The position numbers and the translations under genes are program-made. A DNA stretch of 64,000 bases from a bacterium (GTDB lineage Bacteria; Krumholzibacteriota; Krumholzibacteriia; LZORAL124-64-63). Below are positions 21,802 to 29,634 of this stretch, piece after piece. Where the stretch lies: positions 372,001 to 436,000 of the forward strand of contig JADJCK010000005.1 in the NCBI GenBank assembly GCA_016703265.1. The letters are read 5' to 3'. The notes beneath the pieces are model-generated. The model did not search any database. It was not told where the DNA came from and saw nothing but the letters and a program-made list of their open reading frames with translations. Each line of letters opens with the position of its first letter. Position 1 is the first letter of the stretch.

Positions 21802-22099
21802 GGCAGTCGGCTTTCGCGGCGGGTTGTCCCCGGGGTTGTGGATAACCTCCCCGGCGGTGCGCCTATCGCCAGCCGGGTCGGGCGGGACCGATTATCCCTG
21901 CTCCGGGGTCGGACAGCCAGCACGAAGGCGGCGTTCTCCCCGGGTTATCCCCCGCGCCGTGAGGGCTGTACCCCGGCTTGTCCGCAGCCTGTCCCCCGGG
22001 ATTGAGGGCCGCGACCCAGCCCGGATTTGGGGGCACGGCGCAGGCATGGTACTATGGGCGGGATCCGTATCCTCCCTGAACTGTCAAGGGTGCCCAGCA
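21802..22099. promoter_or_regulatory. Divergent control region with DnaA-box-like sites upstream of dnaB
   Basis: A 298-base non-coding stretch between the methyltransferase (-) and dnaB (+). It holds one exact match to the E. coli DnaA box TTATCCACA in reverse orientation (TGTGGATAA, 21837-21845) and looser forms: TTATCCCTG (21892-21900, 6/9), TTATCCCCC (21945-21953, 7/9) and TTGTCCGCA (21978-21986, 7/9). A candidate extended -10, TG-G-TACTAT (22047-22055), with TTGGGG (22027-22032) 17 bases before it, could drive dnaB. Confidence 0.4.
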
Positions 22100-23539
22100 A
22101 TGGAAATGAAGCCCGAGCGCGCCGCCGGACAGGCGTCGGCCTCCCGATCGTCCTTCGGTTACGACCGCCTTCCCGGCGACCGTCGCCCGCCCTTTTCCGA
22201 GGAGGCGGAGCAGGCCGTGCTGGGCGCCGCGCTGGTCGACAAGGAAGCGGTCGGCCTGGCCCGCGAGCGCATCGACCACGGCGACTTCTACCGGCTGGAG
22301 CACCAGCTCATCTTCCGCGCCATGTGCCGTCTCTACGAGAACGACCAGGCCGTCGATCCCATCACCATTGCCGACCTGCTCGAGAAGTCGGCCGAGCAGT
22401 TCCTGGACAAGGCGCAATTGAAGGCCCTTGGCGGGCGCAGCCTGCTCGAGCTGGTGGGCGGCATGGACTTCCTGATCGACCTCGCGGGGATGATGGGTAC
22501 GGCCGCGAACGTGGTGCACCACGCGGGCATCGTGCGCGAGAAATCGGTGTTGCGGCGGCTCATCAGCGTGTCGGGCGCCATCGCCAGCGAGGCCTACGAG
22601 GGCGCCGACGAGGCCTCGGCCATCCTCGATCGCGCCCAGGGCCGCATCTTCGACGTCAGCGAGGAATCGCGCACCGGCGGCTTTGCCGCGGTCGAGTCGA
22701 TCGTGCCGGGCACGTTCAAGGCGATCGAGGAGGCATTCCAGAGCGGCGACGACGTGACCGGCCTGCGGACCGGCTTCCGCGAGCTGGACCGGCGCACCGG
22801 CGGCCTGCAGAAGGGCGACCTGATCATCCTGGCCGCGCGACCGTCGATGGGCAAGACGTCGCTCGCGCTGAACCTGGCCTACCATGTGGCGGTGCACGAG
22901 AAGCAGCCGGTGGGCGTGTTCTCGCTGGAAATGTCGCGTGAGCAGCTGGTCATGCGCATGCTCGGCAGCAGCGGCTCGTTCAATCTGCACAACCTGCGGC
23001 GCGGCAAGCTGCGCGCCGAGGACTGGCCGCGGCTCACGCAGGCGTGCGAGCAGTTGTCGCGGGCGCCGATCTTCATCGACGACAACAGCGGCATCTCCGT
23101 GCTCGAGATGAAGGCCAAGGCGCGGCGGCTGAAGCAGCAGCACGGGCTGGGCCTGATCGTGATCGACTACCTGCAGCTCATGAGCGGTGGCGGTCGCATC
23201 GAGAACCGCCAGCAGGAGATCTCGCAGATCAGCCGCAACCTGAAGGGCCTGGCCAAGGACCTCGGCGTGCCGGTGATCGCGCTCAGCCAGTTGTCGCGCG
23301 GCGTCGAGGCGCGCGGCGACCACAAGCCGATGCTGAGCGACCTGCGTGAATCCGGCGCCATCGAGCAGGACGCCGACGTGGTGATGTTCATCTTCCGCGA
23401 GGAAGTCTACAAGCCGGATGACGAATCGGTGCACAACATGGCGACGCTGATCATCGGCAAGCAGCGCAACGGCCCCATCGGCCAGTTCGACCTGCACTTC
23501 CATAAGGAATTCACGCGCTTCTCGGACCTGGCGCGCTGA
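22100..23539 (+). CDS. dnaB: Replicative DNA helicase DnaB
   Basis: Hexameric 5'-3' helicase that unwinds DNA at the replication fork. 479 residues, standard length. The N-terminal DnaB domain starts at PPFSEEAEQAVLGA. The RecA-like domain has TGFRELDRRTGGLQKGDL, the Walker A AARPSMGKTS, VFSLEMSREQL, the Walker B LIVIDYLQLM, IALSQLSRGVE, LSDLRESGAIEQDADVV and the terminal arginine-finger region IIGKQRNGPIG. No intein is present. ATG 22100 is chosen because the upstream in-frame sequence reads through the control region without family similarity. It is followed after 10 bases by the metallo-hydrolase gene. Confidence 0.97.
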   Translation: MEMKPERAAGQASASRSSFGYDRLPGDRRPPFSEEAEQAVLGAALVDKEAVGLARERIDHGDFYRLEHQLIFRAMCRLYENDQAVDPITIADLLEKSAEQFLDKAQLKALGGRSLLELVGGMDFLIDLAGMMGTAANVVHHAGIVREKSVLRRLISVSGAIASEAYEGADEASAILDRAQGRIFDVSEESRTGGFAAVESIVPGTFKAIEEAFQSGDDVTGLRTGFRELDRRTGGLQKGDLIILAARPSMGKTSLALNLAYHVAVHEKQPVGVFSLEMSREQLVMRMLGSSGSFNLHNLRRGKLRAEDWPRLTQACEQLSRAPIFIDDNSGISVLEMKAKARRLKQQHGLGLIVIDYLQLMSGGGRIENRQQEISQISRNLKGLAKDLGVPVIALSQLSRGVEARGDHKPMLSDLRESGAIEQDADVVMFIFREEVYKPDDESVHNMATLIIGKQRNGPIGQFDLHFHKEFTRFSDLAR

Positions 23540-23549
23540 GGCGCCGGGC

Positions 23550-24518
23550 GTGGAACAGGCGGGACTCCACCTGATCGACCTGGACCAGCCGCTGGTGGGA
23601 CAGCGGCGGTTCATCTCGTGCTGGGCGCGGGTGGACGGGCCCGTGACGTATGTGGTCGACCCGGGCCCGCCGCGCACGGCCGATTTCCTGATCGCCGTGC
23701 TGCGTGAGCTGGGCCTGCAGAAGCTCGACCTCATCCTTCTGACCCACGTCCACCTCGACCACGGCGGCTGCACGGCGCGCCTGCTCGAGGCCTGGCCCGG
23801 GGCGAAGGTGATCTGCCATCCGGCCGGCCGGCCGCACCTGGTCGACCCGGCGAAGCTGTGGGCGGGTTCACGACAGGTCCTGGGCGCCAAGGCCGAGGTG
23901 TATGGCGAACCACAGCCGGTGCCCGCTGCGGCGCTGGCCGAAGTTGCGTTGTCCGATGTAGAGTCGGCGGCCGCGTTCGGGCTCGTGGTGATCCCCACGC
24001 CGGGTCACGCCCCGCACCATGTGGCCTTCCGGGACGGCGACGACCTGTTCGTGGGCGAGGCCGCCGGCACTTTCTCCACCCTGGGCAGGGGTCCCCGCAG
24101 CGAAGCCTACTACCTGCGGCCGGCCACGCCGCCGCGGTTCCACCCGCGCGTAGCGCAGGCCTCGCTGGACCGGCTCCTGGCCCTCGATCCGCTGCCGCAA
24201 CGTCTGCGTTTCGCCCACCACGGCTGGTTCGAAGGTGATGTCCGGGGACTGCTGCTGGCGGCCCGCGGGCAGGTCGACCTTTGGCTGGAGGCCTGCCGGC
24301 AGGCCCTGGCCGCCCGTCGGGGGCTGCCGCACACTGAACCCGGCAGCGAAGACGAGCTGTTCGCCGACATCACCGAACGGGCGCGCGTGACGGACGTCCA
24401 TTTCGCCCGCGGCGGGGAATTACCGGCGGATATCCGTGAACGCGAGCGGGATTTCGCCCGCCAGTCCCTGCGCGGGATGCTAGGGCACCTGCTCGCAGAG
24501 GCCGACGGAACTCCCTGA
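23550..24518 (+). CDS. Metallo-beta-lactamase fold hydrolase
   Basis: 322 residues starting with GTG at 23550. The zinc motif H-x-H-x-D-H is LTHVHLDHGG (about residue 70). Further metal ligands are TPGHAPHH and, near residue 230, FAHHGWFEG. The core spans residues 8-235. A C-terminal helical tail of 90 residues includes SEDELFADITERARV. It resembles glyoxalase-II-like stand-alone hydrolases; cytosolic, without a signal peptide. Placement right after dnaB suggests shared transcription rather than shared function. Substrate unknown. Confidence 0.8.
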   Translation: MEQAGLHLIDLDQPLVGQRRFISCWARVDGPVTYVVDPGPPRTADFLIAVLRELGLQKLDLILLTHVHLDHGGCTARLLEAWPGAKVICHPAGRPHLVDPAKLWAGSRQVLGAKAEVYGEPQPVPAAALAEVALSDVESAAAFGLVVIPTPGHAPHHVAFRDGDDLFVGEAAGTFSTLGRGPRSEAYYLRPATPPRFHPRVAQASLDRLLALDPLPQRLRFAHHGWFEGDVRGLLLAARGQVDLWLEACRQALAARRGLPHTEPGSEDELFADITERARVTDVHFARGGELPADIRERERDFARQSLRGMLGHLLAEADGTP

Positions 24519-24525
24519 AGGTGGA

Positions 24526-24546
24526 CCGGGCCGCCCCCGGGGCCCG
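24526..24546 (+). terminator. Possible weak terminator after the metallo-hydrolase
   Basis: CCGGGCC (24526-24532) can pair with GGCCCG (24541-24546) across an eight-base loop, followed by ttcc. Short stem and poor U-tract, so low confidence. Confidence 0.25.
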
Positions 24547-24563
24547 TTCCGCCGCGCGGTGTG

Positions 24564-24592
24564 TAGACTTCCCCACCGGCTGATCCTATATT
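24564..24592 (+). promoter_or_regulatory. Candidate promoter for the mla operon
   Basis: TAGACT (24564-24569), 17-base spacer, TATATT (24587-24592). The predicted start site, 24599-24600, is only 2-3 bases before the mlaE ATG (24602), and no Shine-Dalgarno is visible, so the transcript could be effectively leaderless. Confidence 0.45.
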
Positions 24593-24601
24593 GGCGCGAC
24601 C

Positions 24602-25393
24602 ATGACGGCAATTTTGGCGAGCATCGGCAGGGTCGTGAACGACGGCCTCAGCGGAGCGGGCAGGGGCCTGCTCCTCCTGCGCGCCATCATCCTGCAGACC
24701 CCGCACGCCTGGCGGATGCGCCGCGAGATCCTCGAGCAGATGCAGGTCGTGGCGATCGGCTCGCTGCCGCTGGTCATCGTCACCTCCATATTCGTCGGCG
24801 CCGTGACGGCCGTGCAGGCCGTGTACCAGATGCAGGCCTATGTGCCGATGAAGTTCCTCGGCACCGTCATCTCCAAGTCGGTCTTCATCGAGCTCGGGCC
24901 GGTGCTGATGGCGCTGGTGGTCGGCAGTCGACTGTGCGCCAACTACGCAGCCGAACTGGGCACCATGAAGGTGACCGAGCAGCTCGATGCCATGACCATC
25001 ATGGCCATCGACCCCACGCGGTACCTGGCCATGCCCCGGTTCTGGGCCTCCGTGCTGATGATCCCGGTGGTGACCATCTTCTGCGACGCGATCGCCATCA
25101 TCGGCGGCTACGTGGCGTCGGTGATGACCCTCGACGTCTCGAGCGGCGTCTTCGTCGAGGGCCTGCAGATGTTCTACAAGCACTCGGACCTGCTCGGCGG
25201 GCTGATCAAGTCGTTCGTCTTCGGCGGCATCATCGCCATGAGCGGCATCTACTTCGGATTCAATACGAAGGGCGGCGCCGAGGGTGTCGGGCGCGCGACG
25301 ATGACCGCCGTCGTCGGCAGTTGCCTGAGCGTGCTGGTGGCCGACTACCTGTTGGCCATCGTGTTGTTCCAGATCGTGTTCGAGAAGACGTGA
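24602..25393 (+). CDS. mlaE: MlaE/YrbE-type ABC transporter permease
   Basis: Inner-membrane permease of the MCE lipid transporter that moves phospholipids between inner and outer membranes. 263 residues. The family signatures are clear: SLPLVIVTSIFVGAVTAVQ (first transmembrane segment), IELGPVLMALVVGSRLCANYAAELGTMKVTEQLDAM split over the conserved cytoplasmic loop with its EQLDA coupling motif, then FWASVLMIPVVTIFCD and a C-terminal pair of membrane helices. First gene of mlaE-mlaF-mlaD; the stop is 2 bases before the mlaF ATG. Confidence 0.92.
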   Translation: MTAILASIGRVVNDGLSGAGRGLLLLRAIILQTPHAWRMRREILEQMQVVAIGSLPLVIVTSIFVGAVTAVQAVYQMQAYVPMKFLGTVISKSVFIELGPVLMALVVGSRLCANYAAELGTMKVTEQLDAMTIMAIDPTRYLAMPRFWASVLMIPVVTIFCDAIAIIGGYVASVMTLDVSSGVFVEGLQMFYKHSDLLGGLIKSFVFGGIIAMSGIYFGFNTKGGAEGVGRATMTAVVGSCLSVLVADYLLAIVLFQIVFEKT

Positions 25394-25395
25394 GC

Positions 25396-26208
25396 ATGCA
25401 GCAGGAATGGGACATCCCGCCACCGCCCGACCAGAGCGTCGCCGACCCGTCGACGTTCAGCGGCATCGTCGTGCAGGGCGTCAGCAAGAGCTTCGGGCCG
25501 AAGAAGGTGCTCGACAGTGCGGACCTGCTGATCCACAAGGGCGAGACGCTGGTCATCATCGGGCGCAGCGGCGAGGGCAAGTCCGTATTGCTGAAGCACA
25601 TCGTCCGGCTGCTGGAGCCCGATGCGGGGCATATCTGGGTCGAGGGCCAGGACGTGTCGTCACTGGAACTGGGACCATTGATGGAGATGCGGAAGAAGTT
25701 CGGCTTCCTGTTCCAGGGCGCGGCGCTGTTCGACTCGATGACGATCTGCAAGAACATCGGGCTGGCGCTGGAAGAGCACACCGACTGGCCGACCGCGAAG
25801 ATCCGTGCCCGCGCCTGCGAGTGCCTCGCCCAGGTGGGCCTGGTCGGCGTCGAGGACAAGGTGCCCAGCGAACTGTCCGGCGGCATGAAGAAGCGGGCTG
25901 CGCTGGCGCGGGCCATCGTCATGGAGCCGCAGTACATCCTGTACGACGAACCGACGACCGGGCTGGACCCGATCACCTCGGATGCCATCAACGACCTCAT
26001 CATCCAGCTGCAGAAGGAGCTGGGGGTCACCAGCATCGTCGTCACGCACGACATGCCGAGCGCGTTCAAGATCGCCAACCGCATGGCGATGCTGAGCAAG
26101 GGGCGCATCGTTTTCACCGGGACTGTCGAGGAAGTGCGGACGACGCCGCACCCGATGGTCCGGCAGTTCATCGAAGGCCGCTCCCAGGGACCGTTGGGGG
26201 CGTTTTGA
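25396..26208 (+). CDS. mlaF: MlaF-type ABC transporter ATP-binding protein
   Basis: ATPase that powers the MCE lipid transporter. 270 residues. Walker A is IIGRSGEGKSVLLKH (family-typical G-x-S-G-x-G-K-S). The Q-loop is FGFLFQGAALFDSMT, the signature motif LSGGMKKRAALARA (MlaF-type, with Lys-Lys after the glycine pair), Walker B ILYDEPTTGLDP, and the switch His VVTHDM. A 25-residue acidic/proline-rich N-terminal extension (WDIPPPPDQS) precedes the ATPase fold. ATG 25396 is 2 bases after mlaE. The gap to mlaD is about 45 bases. Confidence 0.92.
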   Translation: MQQEWDIPPPPDQSVADPSTFSGIVVQGVSKSFGPKKVLDSADLLIHKGETLVIIGRSGEGKSVLLKHIVRLLEPDAGHIWVEGQDVSSLELGPLMEMRKKFGFLFQGAALFDSMTICKNIGLALEEHTDWPTAKIRARACECLAQVGLVGVEDKVPSELSGGMKKRAALARAIVMEPQYILYDEPTTGLDPITSDAINDLIIQLQKELGVTSIVVTHDMPSAFKIANRMAMLSKGRIVFTGTVEEVRTTPHPMVRQFIEGRSQGPLGAF

Positions 26209-26257
26209 CCGCAGCAGGGGCCGTGGCGTCGCCCGCCATCGCCCCGGGGGGATGCCG

Positions 26258-27151
26258 ATGAGAGGCAGACTGAACGAGATCCAGGTTGGCCTGGTGACCA
26301 TCATCGCGATCGTGGTGCTGGTCGGAGGCATGCTCTGGCTGAAGAACATCGACCTGCGCAAGGGCACGAGCATGTACCAGGCGGACTTCGCCAAGGTCGA
26401 GGGCCTGCGGGTGGGCGACAAGGTGCAGGTGCGCGGCATCCGGATGGGCGAGGTCACGGGCATGGCGATCATGCCGCAGGCCGTGCGCGTGCAGTTGCAG
26501 CTGGACGACTCGGCGCGGCTCTGCGACGACGCGATGGTCATCCTGGGCGAGAAGGGCATCGTCGGCGAGGTGGTCATCGAGATCGACCCCGGCACCGGAG
26601 CGCCGGTGCAGGAGGGGCACATCTTCGCGGGGCGCTCGGCCGGGACGATCGCCGCCATGACCGACGCCGCCGGCGCGGCCCTGGCCGAGATGCGCGTGCT
26701 GACCGGCAAGGTCACGGCGCTGCTCGAGGAAGTGCGCAGGGAAGGCAAGGTGATCGAGACGCTGTCGCAGGCCAACACGACCCTGAACAAGGTCGACCGC
26801 ATGGTCGAGCAGAACCACGAGGACGTCACGGTCATCCTCGACGACCTGCGCGCGACGACCACGGCCCTGCGGAAGCTGATGGACTCCGGTCGCGTGGACC
26901 AGACATTGGCCGGGGCTTCGTCCGCGGCCGCCAGCGCCGATACGCTCATGGCGGGGCTGGGCCGGACTACCGCGCGCTTCAACGCGCTGCTCGACAAGCT
27001 CGAGAACGGGACGGGCTCGGCGGGCATGCTGCTGAACGACCCGGCCCTCTACACGCGCACGGATTCGACGCTGACGTCGGTGCAGCGGCTGCTGGACGAC
27101 CTGCGCCGCAACCCGAAGAAGTACTTCAAGGTGAGCATCATCGATTTCTAG
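26258..27151 (+). CDS. mlaD: MlaD-type MCE domain lipid-binding protein
   Basis: Periplasmic MCE-ring subunit anchored in the inner membrane. 298 residues from ATG 26258, which sits 7 bases after a G-rich ribosome binding site; an ATG two codons earlier (26252) is too close to it. Membrane anchor at residues 8-28 (VGLVTIIAIVVLVGGMLWL). The MCE domain (about 35-115) shows YQADFAKVEGLRVGDKVQVRGIRMGEV broken over two strands, LGEKGIVGEVVIEI and PGTGAPVQEG. Residues 125-290 are a long helical region (TLNKVDRMVEQN, TTTALRKLMDS, LDKLENGTGSAGMLL) as in the extended MCE proteins that form a needle. No mlaB or mlaC follows. Confidence 0.9.
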   Translation: MRGRLNEIQVGLVTIIAIVVLVGGMLWLKNIDLRKGTSMYQADFAKVEGLRVGDKVQVRGIRMGEVTGMAIMPQAVRVQLQLDDSARLCDDAMVILGEKGIVGEVVIEIDPGTGAPVQEGHIFAGRSAGTIAAMTDAAGAALAEMRVLTGKVTALLEEVRREGKVIETLSQANTTLNKVDRMVEQNHEDVTVILDDLRATTTALRKLMDSGRVDQTLAGASSAAASADTLMAGLGRTTARFNALLDKLENGTGSAGMLLNDPALYTRTDSTLTSVQRLLDDLRRNPKKYFKVSIIDF

Positions 27152-27234
27152 GCGACCGAAGCCGGGCGACTGGACGCAGAAGATTGGCGGCAACTGGTGG
27201 CCGGAAAGCCGGCTCGACGAACGGGAGGAACGGG

Positions 27235-27750
27235 ATGAACGAGGCCCAGAGGAAGGACGCGCTGCTCAAGGCCATCAAGGACGCCGTGATGGTCGAGGTC
27301 AAGGGGCAGCAGTTGTACAGCCACGCGGCCGAGCAGGCCACCGATGCGGCCGCTCGCGCCATGTTCCAGATGCTGGCGCGCGACGAGGACGACCATGTGC
27401 GCATCCTCACGACGCAGTACCGGCACCTTCTGGCTGACGGTCACCTGAACCTGGCCGGCCTGAACCCGGCCGAACTGGATCACGGGTCGCAGACCGTCAT
27501 CACCGACGATTTCAAGCGCTCCGTCCGCAAGGGCAGCTTCGAGATGGCAGTCATCAGCATCGGCTGCGACCTGGAGAACAAGGCCATCGCCTACTACCGC
27601 GACCACGCGGCCAGGACCGAGGACGCCGACCTCAAGCAGCTCTTCACGTGGCTGCTCGAATGGGAAGACGGCCACCTGACGCAGCTGCTCGAGCTGGAGA
27701 AGATCTACCAGGACGCGTACTGGTCGGAGCAGGGCTTTTCCCCGATGTAG
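27235..27750 (+). CDS. Rubrerythrin/ferritin-like diiron protein
   Basis: 171 residues. ATG 27235 follows GGGAGG (27223-27228). Four-helix-bundle protein of the ferritin-like COG1633 kind, with paired Glu/His ligand motifs: VMVEVKGQQLYSHAAE in helix 1, LARDEDDHVRIL in helix 2, GCDLENKAIAYYRDHA in helix 3 and WLLEWEDGHLTQLL in helix 4. It lacks the C-terminal rubredoxin Cys4 domain of classical rubrerythrin. The likely role is peroxide reduction or iron handling. It is followed closely by two metal-transport membrane proteins. Confidence 0.82.
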   Translation: MNEAQRKDALLKAIKDAVMVEVKGQQLYSHAAEQATDAAARAMFQMLARDEDDHVRILTTQYRHLLADGHLNLAGLNPAELDHGSQTVITDDFKRSVRKGSFEMAVISIGCDLENKAIAYYRDHAARTEDADLKQLFTWLLEWEDGHLTQLLELEKIYQDAYWSEQGFSPM

Positions 27751-27774
27751 TCGCGGCATGGAAGCGGTGACGGC

Positions 27775-28776
27775 TTGATCGTCTGGATCCTGTTCCTGGC
27801 CCTGATCGTCGCACTGCTGGCGCTGGATCTGGGCGTCTTCCACCGGCGTGCGCACGTCATCGCCGTACCCGAGGCGTTGCGCTGGTCGGCATTGTGGATC
27901 GGGCTGGGGCTCGCTTTCGGCATCGTCGTCTACTTTCTCTACGACCGGCACTGGCTGGGTGTGGGCGTGACGGTGGGCGATCCGCTGACGGGCTCGCAGG
28001 CCGCGCTCCAGTACCTGACCGGATACGTCGTCGAGAAGTCGCTGAGCCTCGACAACATCTTCGTCATCGCCATGATCTTCCGGTATTTCCGGCTGCCGGC
28101 GGTGCTCCAGCATCGGGCCCTTTACTGGGGCATCCTCGGGGCGATGGTGCTGCGCGGGGCAATGATCGCGGCGGGCGTGGCCCTGATCCGCAATTTCGCG
28201 TGGGTGACGTTCGTGTTCGGGGCCATCCTGCTGTGGACGGCGCTGCGCTTCCTGCGCCACGACGACACCGAGCCCCACCTCGAACGCAACCCGGTGCTGC
28301 GGCTCGCGCGACGGTTCATGCCCATTACCGCCGACTATCACGGGCAGAGCTTCGTCATCCGCGAAGGCGGTCGTCTGCTGGCCACGCCGCTGGTCCCTCT
28401 GCTGCTCGTGGTCGAGACAAGTGATGTCGTATTCGCCGTCGACTCCATCCCGGCGGTGTTCGCCGTCACCCGCGATCCGTTCATCGTCTTCACGTCCAAC
28501 ATCTTCGCGATCCTCGGCCTGCGCGCGCTGTATTTCGCGCTGATCGGCTTCCTGGACAGGCTCCGCTACCTGAAGCCGAGCCTGGCGCTGGTCCTGGGTT
28601 TCGTCGGCGCCAAGATGCTGGCCGCCGAGTGGGTGCACGTGCCGGCGCTGTGGTCGCTCGCGGTCATCGCGGGTATCCTGACCGTGGGTGCCGTGGCGTC
28701 GTTGCTGTCCCGCGAGGCGACGACCGCGCCATCCGGAACCGCCCCCGGCGACGACGCTGCGAAAGGACCCGAATGA
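27775..28776 (+). CDS. TerC family membrane protein (Alx/YkoY-type, likely Mn2+ exporter)
   Basis: 333 residues starting with TTG at 27775; no ATG lies before the first membrane helix. About eight hydrophobic segments. The TerC signature pairs are present: YVVEKSLSLDNIFVIAMIF and VVETSDVVFAVDSIPAVFA, whose acidic and Asn residues are thought to bind metal, and TSNIFAILGLRALYFAL. Alx/MeeF-type TerC proteins export manganese and often have a yybP-ykoY riboswitch; none is visible in the short 24-base gap upstream. The TGA stop overlaps the next ATG (ATGA), so the VIT gene is translationally coupled. Confidence 0.88.
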   Translation: MIVWILFLALIVALLALDLGVFHRRAHVIAVPEALRWSALWIGLGLAFGIVVYFLYDRHWLGVGVTVGDPLTGSQAALQYLTGYVVEKSLSLDNIFVIAMIFRYFRLPAVLQHRALYWGILGAMVLRGAMIAAGVALIRNFAWVTFVFGAILLWTALRFLRHDDTEPHLERNPVLRLARRFMPITADYHGQSFVIREGGRLLATPLVPLLLVVETSDVVFAVDSIPAVFAVTRDPFIVFTSNIFAILGLRALYFALIGFLDRLRYLKPSLALVLGFVGAKMLAAEWVHVPALWSLAVIAGILTVGAVASLLSREATTAPSGTAPGDDAAKGPE

Positions 28777-29468
28777 AGTCGCACCATCGCGAACGTCACG
28801 TGGGCGACCGCATCGGTTGGCTGCGGGCATCCGTGCTCGGCGCCAACGACGGCATCGTCTCCACCGCGAGCCTGATCGTCGGCGTGGCTGCCGGCGGCGC
28901 CTCGCGCGGCACCGTGCTGCTGGCCGGGTTCGCCGGACTGGCCGCCGGCGCGCTGTCGATGGCCGCCGGCGAATATGTCTCGGTCAGTTCACAGTCGGAT
29001 GCCGAGCAGGCCGACCTGGCCCGGGAGCGCCGCGAACTTGAGGACGACCTCGAGCACGAGCAGGAGGAACTGGCGGCGATCTACCGCTCGCGCGGGCTGG
29101 ACGCGGACCTGGCGCGCCGTGTGGCCCTGCAACTGATGGACCACGACGCGCTGGGTGCACACGCGCGTGACGAGCTGGGCCTGTCCGACCTGCACGCTGC
29201 GCGCCCGCTGCAGGCGGCGCTGGCCTCCGCCGCCTCGTTCGCCGTGGGGGCGGCCCTGCCGGTGGCAACGGCCGCCTTCAGTCCAACCGAACTGCGCGTG
29301 CCGCTGGTCGCTGCCGGCGCCCTGGTCCTGCTGGCTCTCCTCGGCGGCCTCGGTGCCCGTGCCGGCGGCGCCCCGATGTTGGTGGCGGCCGGCCGGGTGA
29401 CCTTCTGGGGCGCCCTGGCCATGGTGGCGACCGCGGCCGTGGGACGGATCTTCCACATCGCTGCCTGA
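28773..29468 (+). CDS. VIT1/CCC1 family transporter (Fe2+/Mn2+)
   Basis: 231 residues. ATG 28773 overlaps the TerC stop. Hallmarks: VLGANDGIVSTASLIVGVAAGG in the first helices (split D-G-I-V-S motif), GLAAGALSMAAGEYVSVSSQSDAE, then a cytoplasmic Glu-rich metal-binding domain (RRELEDDLEHEQEELAAIY, residues 82-120) and three C-terminal membrane helices. The family moves Fe2+ or Mn2+ out of the cytosol. With the rubrerythrin-like and TerC proteins it forms a probable metal/peroxide defence operon. Confidence 0.88.
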   Translation: MKSHHRERHVGDRIGWLRASVLGANDGIVSTASLIVGVAAGGASRGTVLLAGFAGLAAGALSMAAGEYVSVSSQSDAEQADLARERRELEDDLEHEQEELAAIYRSRGLDADLARRVALQLMDHDALGAHARDELGLSDLHAARPLQAALASAASFAVGAALPVATAAFSPTELRVPLVAAGALVLLALLGGLGARAGGAPMLVAAGRVTFWGALAMVATAAVGRIFHIAA

Positions 29469-29516
29469 CGCCCGAGGTGCCGACAGCGATCCCCGGCGAC
29501 GGAACTCGACGACCCG

Positions 29517-29525
29517 TGCTATCAT
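29517..29525 (+). promoter_or_regulatory. Extended -10 element upstream of the CHAT gene
   Basis: TG-C-TATCAT (29517-29525), 110 bases before the CHAT start codon. No convincing -35 element. The same TG-n-TA-type element is seen before other operons in the window. Confidence 0.35.
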
Positions 29526-29634
29526 GGCATCGCCCACGCGACCGACACCGGTCTTGATGCAGTCCGGAAGCGCATCCGGGTGGACCGGATCCGCAGCCGT
29601 CACCCTGGCCCCCCAACCATGACGAGGACCGAAC

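Noticed and set aside
21802..22099. Chromosomal replication origin
   Set aside because: Only one exact DnaA box, no A/T-rich unwinding region and no dnaA/dnaN/parAB neighbours; kept only as a regulatory hypothesis for dnaB.
27751..27774. yybP-ykoY manganese riboswitch before the TerC gene
   Set aside because: The gap is only 24 bases, far too short for the riboswitch.
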